64,000 nucleotides of DNA from positions 124,001 to 188,000 of the forward strand of contig CAOLHI010000151.1 of assembly GCA_948474755.1 (NCBI GenBank), in the 5' to 3' direction. This DNA comes from Ctenosaura bakeri. Lineage: Eukaryota; Chordata; Lepidosauria; Squamata; Iguanidae. The position numbers and the translations under genes are program-made. This document shows positions 1-11,655 of this stretch, in pieces. The stretch's first letter is position 1. Every line of letters starts with the position of its first letter. The notes beneath the pieces are model-generated. The model worked only from the letters and a program-made list of their open reading frames with translations, searched no databases and was not told where the DNA came from.

Positions 1-150
1 GCACGTAAACAGGCACGGCCGATAATTGCTGAACATTCCATTCTCCACCTAAGCAAGCCAGACAGAGCCAGTTTGATGCTTCAGGGACCTCTCTGGCAAA
101 CACCCCCTTGCTTATGCGCGATACTAGTAAATGCTCCCCTGTACAATACC
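1..150 (+). mobile_element. LTR fragment (family 1), truncated by window start
   Basis: The first bases match the 5' part of the LTR at 62529-63402: both carry a GCACGGCC(G/A)ATAAT motif, a GCTTCAGG(G/A)GACCTC block and an ATGC(G)CG motif in the same order and spacing. Only part of U3 is present; the element runs off the left edge and homology fades near base 150. It is diverged from the better copies, so it is probably an older insertion. Confidence 0.6.
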
Positions 151-459
151 TTACAACATTACAATTTTTGATTTCCTTGTCTCAGTTCTGCTTGGGAGAA
201 TAAGTGCTTTAAGTCTGCCTGACACCATGAAAGAGCAGAGGCAGCAAAATAATTTTCTTTGCTTTAGTAATGTAAATTGTTTCTTCTGTATTTATTGCAA
301 AAGCGAACATGTTTGCTGTAGTTCAGAATATTGTGGTTCTATTTGTTAACATTAAGAGAAAGACAACATTTAAAAAAAAATAAATTCAATTTGTAGTTCT
401 CTGAATTAACTGCATTTTTAGTGTATGATAGATTATACTTTTATGGCAAGCCAAGATGT

Positions 460-495
<36 letters not shown>

Positions 496-1777
496 TGCAT
501 TTTATGTTCCTAAGACAATAAAATGACTTTCAGTCTACAAAGGGTGTCAACATGGCATTTTTTTCTATTTTTCTGAAAATTTCCTTTTTCTCTCCTAAGA
601 AAATCAGAAAAAGAATGGGGGCTTCAGCATTTCTGGAAGCTTGACAACTTTAAGCATCTTTACAAGAACAAAATGCTTAGTGTTGCAGAATGCATGCTGG
701 TGAGGTGTAATCAGATACAAAAACAACTGGACTATCTTGACAGTGAGCATTATCAAGGCTTTGTTCCCATTGTCTCCAACAGGATGCTTTTGGCCCTGCA
801 TTTCATGTGCCTGTGCTAATATCTTGAGGCAGTAGGCACAGACTGCTAAAAGGACTTTTAAACTGTTATCTACTGATGTTATTTAGGATTCTTGTTTAAT
901 TGTCCTAATGGTTAACCCTCTCTGTAGTGAGAAAAATTAACATGTGCGTTACGAACTAGCTGGTCTTAATGAGCTTCCCAATGACACATCAAAGAGGAAG
1001 AGACAGTTGGTCCTTGCAAAAGGAGAGAGAGAGAGAACACCTGAGGATCAAAGCTATCACTCTGATGGGAATTTGAACCAGTGGCTTAATTGACCATAAG
1101 AAACATTTTCCCTTTCCACTAATCTGAATTTCCCTGAGCTGCCAGAATTGCAGATGAAAGTGAGAAGCATCCTTGACCTCCCCTGACAAGGAAAATGTTT
1201 TTTCTCTCTCATGTGTAGAAAGGAAGGTATTTTGGGAGTGATTTACAAGGTCTGGGAGCTGCAAAGAAAAGGTGTCAAAAAACCCTGCATTCCAGCTATT
1301 TCATACTCTGCTGCGTGTTGACCCATAAAGAGATGTTAAAGAACACTTCAGTGCTTGTCAGCTTATATACCATCTCCTGATGTGAATTTATGTGCTGCAG
1401 CAGCAGTACAGAGGAGATTCTTGCTTGTCTTTAAGAAAGACCACTGTCCATATTATATGTTCCCTCTGAACTTTATGAAAGGGGAATAGAGGGAATGGAG
1501 AAACATCTACTTCTTCAGCACTGCCAGCCTCATCACGCCAGCCAGGTACTATAAAAGGTGCGGTAGCTTTCTGATTTCCCCATTCCCATTGGTTTCTATT
1601 GCCATCCCAGCTGCAATTACAGAAGACTACCTTCTCTGCCTATAGACTCTATTTCTGTTGCAAGAGAGAGAGCTCTTCCACATCTGAGAGTCCCTTAGAC
1701 ATTATCTCTAGGAGCCTGGATCAATCCCTTTATCAATGTATCAATTAGATCAATCAGATAAATATGACTCAGATTCA
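151..1777. other. no gene seen; one microsatellite
   Basis: Apart from the dinucleotide repeat at 455-495, this AT-rich stretch shows no open frame with recognisable content and no repeat that I can name. Short open frames on both strands look like chance frames. Confidence 0.5.
455..495. repeat. compound (TG)n(AG)n microsatellite
   Basis: About 14 TG units run directly into about 5 AG units. The same TG-to-GA compound occurs at 13239-13296. Alternating purine-pyrimidine tracts of this kind can adopt Z-DNA. Confidence 0.9.
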
Positions 1778-2177
1778 GGGCCTTTCTGCAGCACCCTGCA
1801 ATGGGGACAGGAGAAGGATGAGACCATGGCAATGCTTCCACGTGATGTCATCACAGTCCCTTCCTTCTACCATCCCCAGGCAGTGCAATCGTGGATTAAA
1901 TCATTGATCGGTTTTCCCCGTCAATAACATGTTATCGCACCGCCATCCCTACTTACCTGTTCTGTGAAAGCTGAGAAGTGCAATGCCTGCGCTTCCTACC
2001 CCAGCACAGTCTGGAAAAGTACCTGGCTGGCTTCGCTGTGGAAGGAAGAGGCGCAGCCATCACACTCCCTTCTGCAGGGAGCCAGCGGGGGGGGCGTATT
2101 CCCATGCCTCCCCCACATAGCTGCTGCCAGGTTCCTCTCCAGACAACTTCAGGAAAAGGTAGGGTGAGGAAAGGGCC
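1778..2177. mobile_element. Harbinger-like MITE, long class
   Basis: The 400-bp block is bounded by inverted ends starting GGGCCTTTCTGC on the left and ending GAGGAAAGGGCC on the right. The inside resembles the element at 9076-9508: both have a GGGGA(C/T)(A/G)GGAGAAGGATG block near the left end and a GGAAGAGG...GCCATCACAC block later. No transposase frame is visible. The flanking 3-bp duplication is not clear here. Confidence 0.65.
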
Positions 2178-2272
2178 TAAATACACAGCAGATATCTATA
2201 AAGGAAATTGATTTTAATATAAAGCTGAAATAAAACTGTAGATGGCAAACACCATCCTATAGCTCCATCTTA

Positions 2273-2748
2273 GGCCCTTTTCACATGAGGTAATTAAAAC
2301 GAGGCAGTGCGACCTCTAACGGAGGTTGTCTACACCGTGGAGTGCACTGGGCCGTATATAATTTTTCAGTTCCACACCCCAATCTGCTCTGAAGAAACCA
2401 GAAGTGGTGGCACCGCGTGTTTTTTAAAAACCTCTTTTAAGATGTTTTTAAAAAGCACAGAGCGCGCAGCCCCATGCAGCCCCGTCACAGCGCCCCAGTG
2501 TAGATTTGCAGGCGCACGCAAGTGTGTGCCTGCAGATCTGCCGGGGCGGGCTTCCAGCTGGCGAGCTTCTTCAGTTGGTGGAGAGCCTCCGCCAGCCGTA
2601 ACCCGCCATTTTGGATGCCGCAGAACGCCACAGAAGTGTGGAGCAGCAAACTCGCGCTGCTCCGTGTGGCGACAGACTTACCCGGCTGCTGGTAAGCTCT
2701 GTTTCAGCACGTTTCCCCCCGTTTCTCCCTCCACGTGTGAAAAGGGCC
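2273..2748. mobile_element. Harbinger-like MITE, long class, TTA target duplication
   Basis: The 476-bp element starts GGCCCTTTTCACATG and ends CGTGTGAAAAGGGCC. It is flanked by TTA on both sides (2270-2272 and 2749-2751), the target-duplication pattern of PIF/Harbinger. The inside is GC-rich with several CpGs and matches the copies at 17625-18083, 20286-20719 and 41189-41673, including a GTGGAGAGCCTCCGCCAGCC block. The open frames here reflect GC-rich, stop-poor DNA rather than a protein gene. Confidence 0.8.
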
Positions 2749-3287
2749 TTAGTTTGTATCTTCTGGTGCCTCCTGAACTGCATCTTAATCTGCACTTTAG
2801 TCCAAGATTCTATACACTCTGAACAGAGTATAAACTGGAGTTGGGGACTGTAAGTGTAATGGGCAAACTGTGTTACCAATATGCAAAAGTATGTAAATTT
2901 AATTGGTAAATTAACCAATGGCTCATGTGTGTTTTAGTCAATTAACAGACTGAAACTCTAGTTAATCACTTAGAATCTCTTTCACCAATGCTGTTATTGT
3001 AGAAAGACTGCATACAAAGAGGCATTATCCATTGGGAAATTCTCCTGGATGAAAGTTGTGCAATGGGGATTTTACATAACTTCTCAATTGACAGAACTCA
3101 GTAATTCTTTTACTGAAGCTGCTTAGAAATGTGAAGGAAGGTGGAAAGAGGATGGTAAAAGTGAGTGAAAGCCTAACTTATTTTTTTAAAAAAACAGGAT
3201 CCTTCACAAATGTTTCAGAAAAGAGTCTGCTACTGGATGGCTTTGACTATGTGTATGTTATCACAGAAGACCATACTGTGGAATGGT
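2749..3287. other. no gene seen
   Basis: Unique-looking AT-rich sequence between a MITE and an MIR-like SINE. I recognise no element and no coding signal. Confidence 0.45.
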
Positions 3288-3460
3288 TCCTGTTGCAAAC
3301 TCCTGTTACTTTATCTTCCCAACAACCCTGTGAGGGAGGTCAGGCTGAGAGTGAATCATTCACAGTCATGCAGTTAGCTTCATGGCTTGGTGGGGACTAG
3401 AACCTGAGTCTTCTAAATCCCCAGCTATCATTCTAATCACTATTCCACAAAAGCTCTTAA
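3288..3460 (-). mobile_element. MIR-like tRNA-derived CORE-SINE
   Basis: On the plus strand the order is an AACAACCCTGTGAGGGAGGT core, a GGCTGAGAG block, then GAACCTGAGTCTTC...TAATCACTATTCCAC. This is the reverse complement of the usual MIR layout: tRNA-like head with B box, then the core. It is diverged, as expected for this old amniote family. Assignment is from the pattern, not an alignment. Confidence 0.55.
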
Positions 3461-3522
3461 AGCATGCAATGGAAGATAAAAGGCAACACACTCTAAAAGC
3501 AATTCCATAACAAGAAAGTAAG

Positions 3523-3586
3523 GGTGTGAATGTTTCAGGCCTTGTTCCATAATTGGTGTGAATGTTTCATGGCTTGTTCCATAATT
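3523..3586. repeat. 32-bp tandem duplication (two units)
   Basis: Two adjacent 32-bp units start GGTGTGAATGTTTCA and end GTTCCATAATT. They differ at only one or two bases, so the duplication is recent. Confidence 0.9.
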
Positions 3587-3703
3587 TACAGTACTGTGAA
3601 AAAGGAGAGCTTCTGCTTCATAACCCTGGGTCACTGGGTCAAATATTAATATTTTTTATAACCGAATTGCCTCAGCAGAAGCAAAAGTAGTCAGTCTGAC
3701 AGT

Positions 3704-3829
3704 GAATCTACTCCAGGTTTTAGTCCACACTTTGAAGGAACTATCTAGATTGCTGAATCTATTTGTGTGGTTAGTGTTCAGTACCTACATTGCTCCTTTA
3801 AGGTTTGGACTAAAACCTGGAGCAGATTC
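3704..3829. mobile_element. small palindromic MITE (126 bp hairpin)
   Basis: The left arm starts GAATCTACTCCAGGTTTTAG and the right arm, read on the other strand, starts GAATCTGCTCCAGGTTTTAG. The arms pair over about 38 bp around a loop of about 50 bp. This is a miniature inverted-repeat element or a strong hairpin; no clear target duplication was found. Confidence 0.7.
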
Positions 3830-4646
3830 AACGTGCTTCTGATACGATAGCCACCAGCTGCCACTAAGTAGAAAGTATGAGTAGGTCTACCATTTATCAG
3901 CTCCTCTTGACTTACTGCAGCACTGTGCACTATATCTCATTCTATACCCTCAGGAAGTGGCAGATTATTGATTAAGTATGGGGACACCTTAACCCAAAAT
4001 GGTGGTGGAGAGGTTGGCAATCGAGCCACCTATGCCATTAGGAGCAATTTTTCAAGGAAGGCTGAGGACTTAACTGCGTAGCAGAGCCTCAGAGAAAACA
4101 CAGGTGCCATACTTTGTATGACTCACACACTTGAAAGTAGGACAAAACCACAACTGCGTACAGCCCATTATCTCTCACACATATATCAATGGTACTAAAA
4201 TATATTTATGTCTCTCATGATACCAAATAATTTTCTGTCCATCAGGTCCTCCAAAGCTGTGCACAGTAAACATATATAAAAACATTATTTAAAAACAGAT
4301 AAAAATGATTTTAAAAGACAATTTAAAAACTAAGGGACATATAGAACAATCTAATTTTGACTACCTACCAGACACTTGGTAAAGATGGAGCAGGCCTGAC
4401 ATCCCTTGAGGAGGAAATGTTATGTCTGAGTTGAAAGCAAAGAAGCTGATCTCAACACTGAATAAAATACTTGTTTTAGTTCTCAATGAAACATAACTAA
4501 TTAGATATTTATCATAAATTTATCATAGATATTATAATGTACTATAATTTAATTGTATTGATTACAATGTATAATTTATTCTTTTAAATGTCAAATGCAT
4601 TTCCTTTAAGACCAGTGTTATAAGGTATCTGTAAGATATCCCACAA
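3830..4646. other. no gene seen
   Basis: AT-rich sequence without recognisable elements; the stretch 4490-4600 is almost entirely A and T. Confidence 0.45.
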
Positions 4647-4875
4647 GCCAGTGTGGCATAGAAGGTTGAGCATTGGACTACAACTCTGCAGAACAGAGTT
4701 TGAATCCTCACTCAGTCATAGAAGCCCACTGAGTGATCTTGGGCAAGTCATACTCTCTCAATCTCACAGAAAGGCAACAGCAAACCTTTTCTGCATAAAT
4801 CTTGTCAAGAAACTCCTGTGAAGGTTTGCTGTAGGGTCACCATGAGTCAGAAACAACTTGAAGGCAAACAACAAC
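4647..4875 (+). mobile_element. tRNA-derived SINE
   Basis: The head reads GCCAGTGTGG..TAG..GGTTGAGCATTGGACTAC followed by a B-box-like GAGTTTGAATCCT, which is a tRNA-type Pol III promoter layout. The body has TGGGCAAGTCA and the tail has GGGTCACCATGAGTCAGAAA with AACAACAACA. Copies at 44731-44911 and 62189-62441 have the same order. A tail of the same type ends the 5S-derived SINEs. Confidence 0.8.
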
Positions 4876-5044
4876 ATATGATATATTCCAGTCAATAGTT
4901 TAGCTGCTACAGTTTTACCAGCTTCAGCTTCTGAGTCATCTTCAAGTCCAGCCAAATATAGAGTGCATTGCAGCAGACTAATTGGAAAGTTACCAGGGCA
5001 TGATGTTACTCCACTGGAAAAACCCTATCCTGGGGTCTACAATT
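4876..5044. other. unassigned spacer
   Basis: Short stretch between a SINE and an LTR with no recognisable content. Confidence 0.4.
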
Positions 5045-5906
5045 TGATATTAAATATGATTCTGTGTGCCTGAGAGGTTGCCTGGATGAGCATGTAGACA
5101 GCCATGGTCGAACGACCAAAAACCAGGTCAGGCCAGTAAAATCCCCAGTCACATAGCCCCAGGAGTCCTCAAGATGTATAAACCCACAATAAACAAAGCA
5201 TCCTCAGCCACTGAGGAGCCGACTTGAGGGGATTAGCATGTTTGCCCCAAGTTGAGCAAATATCCTATCAAGCGAGGACCATTTACATGAAGTCACACCA
5301 CAACCGAATGCAGCTGAAGATCCTGAGACTCTGGCAACACCTTGTAATCCCATTGTGCAAAGGAAGTTACCATTGTGGAGCTTCTTTCTCATTGCAACAC
5401 CCATTGTTCTCCCCAGGAAAGGATTAGTGCTCCAGGTACTTTTCCCCTACAAATAGTCCTGGTTTTTGAGTGTTTCTTTGGATCACTCCCGGTCATCCCA
5501 GCAGACCGTTTCTCCATCCATTGAGTAATCCCCTCAGCCCTCTCCGTGCTGAGCCCCACTTCTCCGCTGTTTTCCCCCAACTAAGGACTTCAGGAAAAGG
5601 TGCAGTATTACCCCCGCTACAACCTCTTCAATATTCCCCTATCCAGTTTCCTCTCTTTTACTTCTTAATAGGTCTTGAGTGAGTGTGTGAGTGACTGCAT
5701 TGGTACATGAGGATTTCATTCAATAAAATTTTTTATTGGACATTTTCGTTTGGTTTTTGGCTTGGCCTGACCCCATAAAAACTGGGTAAAAAGACCCTGT
5801 TAGGTTACCCAGCCTTGCTATTGCTCATGCTCTGGCTAGTTTACATTCCCCATCATGTGGAGCACAGTGAAGTGTCCCCCAAGGGACCCCAGAAATCAAG
5901 GAAACA
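5045..5906 (+). mobile_element. solo LTR (family 2) of an endogenous retrovirus-like element
   Basis: The element starts TGATATTAAATATG and ends near CAAGGAAACA, about 862 bp. A degraded TATA-like CTACAAATAG lies near 5450, an AATAAA polyadenylation signal near 5728, and a GGCCTGACCCCATAAA block follows. The same order appears on the minus strand at 24246-25097. No gag, pol or env frame is adjacent, so it reads as a solo LTR. No target duplication was found. Confidence 0.7.
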
Positions 5907-6189
5907 ATGGACTATTGTGCCTAAGCTCAGGAAAGGCCATGACTGGTAGGCCAGCTGAAGCCAGAGTCCACATTAGCCTCCAAGGCTCTAGGTGTAGCCC
6001 CAACCTGCTATCTCAGCAGAAGTATAACCCTATTCAAGACAAATGGATCTCAGACACATGAAGCAGAAATCCACATATCAGAATTCAGCTTCAGTGCACT
6101 GTTGTCTATGCAGTCCATTACAGCACTTGGACCCTGGCCCAGCACCTACACAGCCTCAGCTTCTCTGACAACAGGGAGAAGTGAAAGCT

Positions 6190-6614
6190 GAGCACCTTCA
6201 ACTTATTGATGGTACCCAACCCCCAAACTCCTAATGACGTTACTCAGTGGCTTCATATAAATTCTGAACAGGATGGGAGAAAAGATGGAATCCTGTCGTA
6301 TCGCGCTGCTTAATAGCCATGAGGCTTAAAAGGAGTCCACAACACCACTCTCTCAGCTGGCCCGGTAGATAAGAGTTGAACCAAATTAGCACCTTACAGA
6401 TCAGGTCCCTTACGACAGCGTAAAGATAATAATGAGGGCCACTAAGAACTCCAAAAAGATCAACAGGGTAGCACTCCCTCAACTTTTACTCAAAGTAAAT
6501 CATCAGGCAGGGCAACCAAAATTGTTTTGGTACTGTATCCAGACCTGAAACCAGACTAAAGTGATTCCAGATAATTTATTTCCTCAAGGAAGCTCTGTAG
6601 TTGCCCAGCCATAA
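6190..6614 (-). mobile_element. old interspersed repeat, probably LINE-derived
   Basis: The region carries blocks such as AATTCTGAACAGGATGGGAG, AAAAAGATCAACAGGGTAGC and CCTGAAACCAGACTAAAGTG. I recall this order as recurring in reptile genomes. I cannot name the family with confidence and no open frame survives. Confidence 0.35.
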
Positions 6615-6726
6615 GGCCATTTCCGCACTAGACTGTTATAAGGCTATTATTCCACTTTCAACATCCCATGGTATCCTGGAATTGGCAGTTTAGGGAGGGG
6701 CCTTTGAGTCTAGTGCAGAAATGGCC
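6615..6726. mobile_element. palindromic Harbinger-like MITE, internally deleted
   Basis: It starts GGCCATTTCCGCACTAGACT and ends TAGTGCAGAAATGGCC, the same ends as the roughly 200-bp copies. It keeps the left half up to GGGAGGGGCCTTTGAG and then jumps to the right terminus, so most of the right arm is missing. Flanks are TAA and TGA. Confidence 0.75.
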
Positions 6727-7714
6727 TGATTGAGAAAAATAAAATTCTGGTTTAAGCTTTCATGGACTCCAGCCCACTCAATCAGATGCACTGTGGAAAT
6801 TACATCACTGGAGTTTATGATACTTTATGCAAGAAAGATGCATTACTCAAATGCAAGGGTGCTGAGCAATTCCTTTGTATCTTTTTTATGCTGAGAACAG
6901 ACTAACATGGGTATGTCTTTGATTCGAATGTAATTTTCACCCTTTTTGAAGTGATTTCAGCAGCTTTTATCCTACTGTCAGAAAATCTTGGAAAACTATG
7001 CAACTTTTGAAGCCAATTTATAATCGAGGTCTTATTCTGCACAAAATTGCATGTGATTGTTTTGCACAAAAGACAGAATTTTCTGCACACGAAATAGCAA
7101 ATTCTTTGCGGGAAGTAATTTTTTTATGTAGAAAATCAGTTCTTGTGCAGAAAGGGCTTTTTCCTGTGCAGAAAATGGTGTAACTAGGATTTATTCTTTG
7201 AGAAATGGACATGTGGTCCATTGGTATAGGGAATAACAAATGCTGTTTCCTGTCCAAAACAACCACATGTGACCAATGGGAAGATACTCATCAATCCAAG
7301 ATTCTTCTGGTTAGGATTTCTAAAAACTCAAAAATGTTTTTGACCATTTTTTAAAAATTGTTGAATATTTTTTATATGCCTAGTCTTTGAATACGACAAA
7401 AGGGAATATTTTTGATAGAGTGATTACTTTCACATATCCCTGGAACTAGGGAGATTCTCTTCAGGAGAGGTCTCTTTCAAGTCAGAAGCACCTTCCTCTG
7501 ACAGAGTATGTTGTTTACAACGTCTTGCACCTGCCCAATCAAACCTGCTGGGTCTTACAATTTAAGATGGCAACTATTAAGCTTACATATAGTGGGATGG
7601 ACTGATTCAGGAGTCTTACCAATGCCATTATGTGAGGAAAGGTTGGACAGAACCTAAGTCCAAATAAAATATACTTGATGTACATTTAAGTTTTGCACCT
7701 GGGAAGACAGTGGA
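6727..7714. other. no gene seen; scattered TTTTCTGCACAAAA-like motifs
   Basis: Between 7036 and 7180 motifs like TCTGCACAAAA and TTGTGCAGAAA recur in both orientations, suggesting a decayed inverted element. A similar set lies at 17520-17595. The rest is unassigned. Confidence 0.4.
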
Positions 7715-8215
7715 TGTTGCAATCCCATGTAACACCTGCATGAGTCACTGGGGTTGTGTAACCAGGGCAGGAAGGTTGCATCATACCTCTAGCAAGGGCT
7801 GCTAGAGTTGCATCAGCAATGGCTGTATATCAGTGGGTGTGTTCCAGCCCACTGAGCTCTCTTGATGTCTGGAGAGCAGCTGGAGGCTATGTTCTGCATG
7901 TTGCTGAATGCTGAAAACTCGGTTGGAGATTTGTATATACTGTATGTATTGTAACTCAAGAGTAAAAGCCTCCTGTTGGAAGATAACATTTGCGTGGGAG
8001 TATTTTTCCTGGCTTCAAGGTTTTTGCTGCTAATGTTTAAAACTCTGCTGGGATGCTTCAAGCTGTGTGAGTAAACTCTGCTGTATGGTGATTTTTAAAC
8101 ACTTGACTCTGGTGAACTGTCTTTTTGCCAGAGCTCAGTGCTGGAGGGAAGTGCTATTAGGGTTTTTGTGTAGCTCCCATCGCCCAGCATCCCTCTGACA
8201 CTTTAGCCTGCAACA
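7715..8215 (+). mobile_element. Copia-like solo LTR candidate
   Basis: The block begins TGTTGCAATCCC and ends AGCCTGCAACA, so the tips form the inverted pair TGTTGC/GCAACA typical of Copia-type LTRs. A TATATACTGTATGTATTGTA stretch and an AGTAAAAGCC block lie inside. The flanks (GTGGA and AGTGA) resemble each other but do not give an exact 5-bp duplication. Strand and family are tentative. Confidence 0.45.
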
Positions 8216-8304
8216 AGTGAGATCAGTTCCAATACACCTGCCCAGATGGAACATTGGACATTTCCCCAGATGTTGACATAAATTATGAAGTGGCACTTTG
8301 CATC

Positions 8305-9000
8305 ATATTGGTCATCACATCTTCAACATCTTCACCCTGGAGAGAAGTGACTAGTGGGTGCCATCAGGATTCTGTCCTGGGCCCAGTGCTATTCAACATC
8401 TTTATCAATGATTTGGATGAGAGAATAGAAGGGATGCTTATCAAATTTGCTGAAGACACCAAATTAGGAGGGGGGCCTAACATCCCAGAGGACAGGATCA
8501 GAATTTAAAATAATCTTAGCAGATTTGAGAACTGGGTAAAAATTAACAAAATTTCAACAGGAAGAAGTGTAAGGTACTACACTTGGGGCAGAAAAAATGA
8601 AATTCATAGATATAAGATGAGTGAAACCTGGTTTGATCACAGTAAATGTGAAAGGGATCTAGGAATCCTAGCAGATCACAAGCTGAACATGAGGCAGCAG
8701 TGTGCTACAGCAGCTGAAGAAGCTAATGCAATTCTGGGCTGTATCAATGTCAGTATAGTATATAGGTCAAGGGAAGTGATAGTACCACTCTATTCTGCTT
8801 TGGTCAGACCTCACTTGGAATAACGTGTCCAGTTCCAGGCACCACAGTTCAGGAAGAATATCAACAAGCTGGAACATGTAGAGAGCAGAGCAAGCAAAAT
8901 GGTAGAAGGCTTGGAAACCATGCCCTGTGAGGAGTGGCTTCAGGAGCTGGATAAGCCTGGAGAAGAGAAGGTTAAGAGTAGTCATGATAGCTAGGTTTAA
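8305..9000 (+). pseudogene. CR1 ORF2 reverse transcriptase C-terminal remnant
   Basis: The frame shows GSVLGPVLFNIFINDLD-type residues (here DSVLGPVLFNIFINDLDE), the conserved region just before the catalytic box, and then FAEDTK where active enzymes have FADDTK. The first catalytic Asp is therefore replaced by Glu. Stops follow near 8508 and 8823 and the reading frame shifts. It is clearly dead. Downstream KCERDLGILADHKLNM and YSALVRPHLE are CR1 C-terminal hallmarks. Confidence 0.8.
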
Positions 9001-9075
9001 ATATTTGAAGGGATGTCATATGGAGGTTGGAGCAAACCTATTTTTTGCTGTTCCAGAGATTTTTCCAGAAACTAA

Positions 9076-9508
9076 GGCTCTTTCCACAGGACGTCATCGC
9101 CCTGCATTGGGGATGGGAGAAGGATGGGACCTGGACAATCCTTATGCATGACATCATATGGGTCCCATCATTCTCCTGTCCGCAGGTGGCATGATTGCAC
9201 GGTAAATCTTTGACACGTTTTATCCATAAATGACTGGTGATCACGCAGCCCTCCCGCTGCCCATCTGCACTTCTCTTAGGTGCAGAGGTCCTGGAAGCAT
9301 GATGGCTATGCTTCCTGTCCCAGTACAGCCTGAGACGGTACTCGGCTGTGCTGCAGAAGGAAGAGGTAGCGCCATCACACTTTCTCCATTCACAGAGGCA
9401 GCTGGTGTGGAGTGGAGTGCTCCTGTCATACACCCCTCCTGGGAAAGGCTGTATTGAGATTCCTGTAGGACACCACCAGGATCCATCCAGTAAGCTGTGG
9501 AAAGGGCC
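9076..9508. mobile_element. Harbinger-like MITE inserted in CR1
   Basis: Ends are GGCTCTTTCCACAGG and CTGTGGAAAGGGCC. The inside matches 1778-2177. The host CR1 resumes directly after it, so the MITE is younger than the CR1 copy. The flanking triplets (TAA and CGA) no longer match. Confidence 0.75.
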
Positions 9509-9762
9509 CGAGACACAGAGCAATGGCTTCAAGCTTCAGGAAAAGAGATTCAATCTAATCACTAGGAAGAACTCCTGATGATAATAACAGTTCAACAGTG
9601 GAATGCACTGCCTCAGAATGTGTTTGAGGCTCCTTCTTTTGAGGTTTTTTGGCCATCTGTCAGGAACGCTTTGATGGTATATTCCTGTGTAGCACGGGGT
9701 TGGACTTGATGGCCCTTGTAGTCTCTTCCAACTCTATGATTCTATAATGGTGACAGGACAAG

Positions 9763-11454
9763 ACACCATCCTTCCTGCACTTGAATATAACAGACAAGCT
9801 TAGGGGACTCAGGATAAGTCTTCTACCACACAGAGTTCTGTAAACTTCCTGCCCCTCAACTTCTGCAACCATCTCATTCTGCCCAATCATAGGGCTCATC
9901 CTGGAAATATGATTAACAACACAAAGAGTACTACATAAAGATGGCTTACAATGTGTAAGGACACCACTGAAAGTTTCCTTCATACATGTGCCTCATAAAA
10001 GAATAAAAGGAATAACATCAAGATTTCCACACAAGTGTTTTTGAGAACCAGAATGAAATGTGAGAAGAGCTGGAATCAGGCACTGGCACTCTCTTGACAA
10101 ATATCAGAAGAATGGGGCACAGAAAATAACCATTTTTGTGTAATATAAGAGAGCATTTATTACTGTTATCTGTTGCTAATACATTCCACTGGTATTCAGG
10201 TGACCGATATGAAGGATGTAATTACCCAGATTATACATGGCTGCCATCATATGATCTTTGATACTGCTTTTTAGAAAAAGATAATTACAAGGTCAAGAGA
10301 CCTTTCCTCTAAAAACAGGACTGTTTCCTTTGGAATAATTTTGGGATACAAAAGCTTTAAATATATATATCAGGAGCACATCTTTTTAAGGCTCATTTGT
10401 AGTGACTTGGACACTGTAAAAGAAAAATCTTCAGAGACCTTCCATCTATTAAATGATTTGGACTAAGATAAGGACAAAAATGCTAATCGGAGACTCAACA
10501 TGAAACATAAAACCTGGATGGTAAATGAATGGAATATCTTACCTTCAAAGTACACATGACCAGAACCTGGGCGAAAAACTGGACCATAACTCCCAGAATC
10601 CCACAGCCAACATGGCCACTAACTACACATGAATGACTAAGTAGCTTTGATGAAACTTCATGTCACTGGTGTGCCACAAGAGAGTTATGATGATACTTTG
10701 ACTATACTTATCATTGTTGATATACCACTCAAATGATGATTCTCAATAAACATTCTGGATTTCACTGCTAAAAAAATAAATCCTGAGCTAATTCATGGAA
10801 CTGTTTCAAATGTTTCTTCAAAAGGAATAAGACCAGACAAAAATATTTTATGGACTTGAGCAAAGAAATAGAGAGTATCTCCTCCATGCTGAATTGGAAA
10901 TAAAAACAACTGGACAGATAGACAAGCAATGAAAGCATCTCCTTTACAGACATTCATGTTCAACCTGAAGACATGAAACGTGGTACCAACATGATTCATG
11001 GGAATAAAAGTAAGGCCACATTGAAGAGTTTTATTTTTCCCTCCTGCATTTGCCAGTGCATGTAGGTGGTATCTGAAAAAGGTCTCTGGTTGCCCAGGTG
11101 AGCTGTCCTTAATGAAATACATGTACTGATCCAGCCCATTGTTATTAGATTAGATATCTAGAAAGCAGAACTACTAAGGTACAGAGAGATGCAGCCACAA
11201 TTTATATGTCAAATTCTCCCTTTCTGTCCCCTATAACATGCTTGCCAGTACTAAGTTACCATATCTTCCCACTTGTTCAGTATCATTGGCTGCTATTAAG
11301 TAACAAAACCATGCCATGTGATTAGCATTTCTATACTTGTGGGGAGAGAGGAGAGAATTTAACATAGGTACCATTTTGAGAGATATTCCCAGACAGCACT
11401 CATAATGGAAAATTCCACATTTACAGCATCAAAATGAAGTACTTCTAAGTACTT
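9763..11454. other. no gene seen
   Basis: No recognisable element. A short ACTGGACCATAACTCCCAGAAT stretch near 10580 resembles the inverted-repeat element at 46066-46165 but is too short to assign. Open frames on the minus strand near 10.8-11.1 kb have no recognisable domains. Confidence 0.4.
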
Positions 11455-11655
11455 CTAAGAACCTGCTTGATCTTGGAAGCTAAGCAGGATCATTCCTGGT
11501 TGGCACTTGAATGGGAAATTGCCAACCATACCAGAATGTGAAGTCATAAGAAGGAAATGGCAAAACCATCTCTGAGTCTTCCTTGCCTAAGAAAAACCTA
11601 TGAAATTCATGGGGTTACCATAAGTCAACAGGTGACTGGAAGGCAAACACACATA
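11455..11655 (+). mobile_element. 5S-rRNA-derived SINE
   Basis: The stretch CTTGATCTTGGAAGCTAAGCAGG then TTGGCACTTGAATGGGA follows the 3' half of eukaryotic 5S rRNA, which carries the internal Pol III control region. The rest has GAAATTCATGGGGTTACCAT and a GACTGGAAGGCAAACACACA tail, of the same type as the tRNA-derived SINEs here. This is a SINE3-type layout. It is 5'-truncated with respect to a complete 5S head. Confidence 0.75.

Larger units (their letters stand above)
8254..9762 (+). mobile_element. CR1 LINE 3' part, split by a MITE
   Basis: The sequence covers the end of the reverse transcriptase and the C-terminal region of CR1 ORF2, then a 3' end with GGGGTTGGACTTGATGGCCC and an ATTCTATAAT tail. 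The MITE at 9076-9508 interrupts it between CCAGAAACTAA and the ACACAGAGCAATGG continuation. CR1 is a non-LTR retrotransposon that typically inserts 5'-truncated, and this copy follows that pattern. Confidence 0.85.

Noticed and set aside
11455..11655. 5S rRNA gene
   Set aside because: Only the 3' half of 5S is present, joined to a SINE tail, so it is a SINE and not an rRNA gene.
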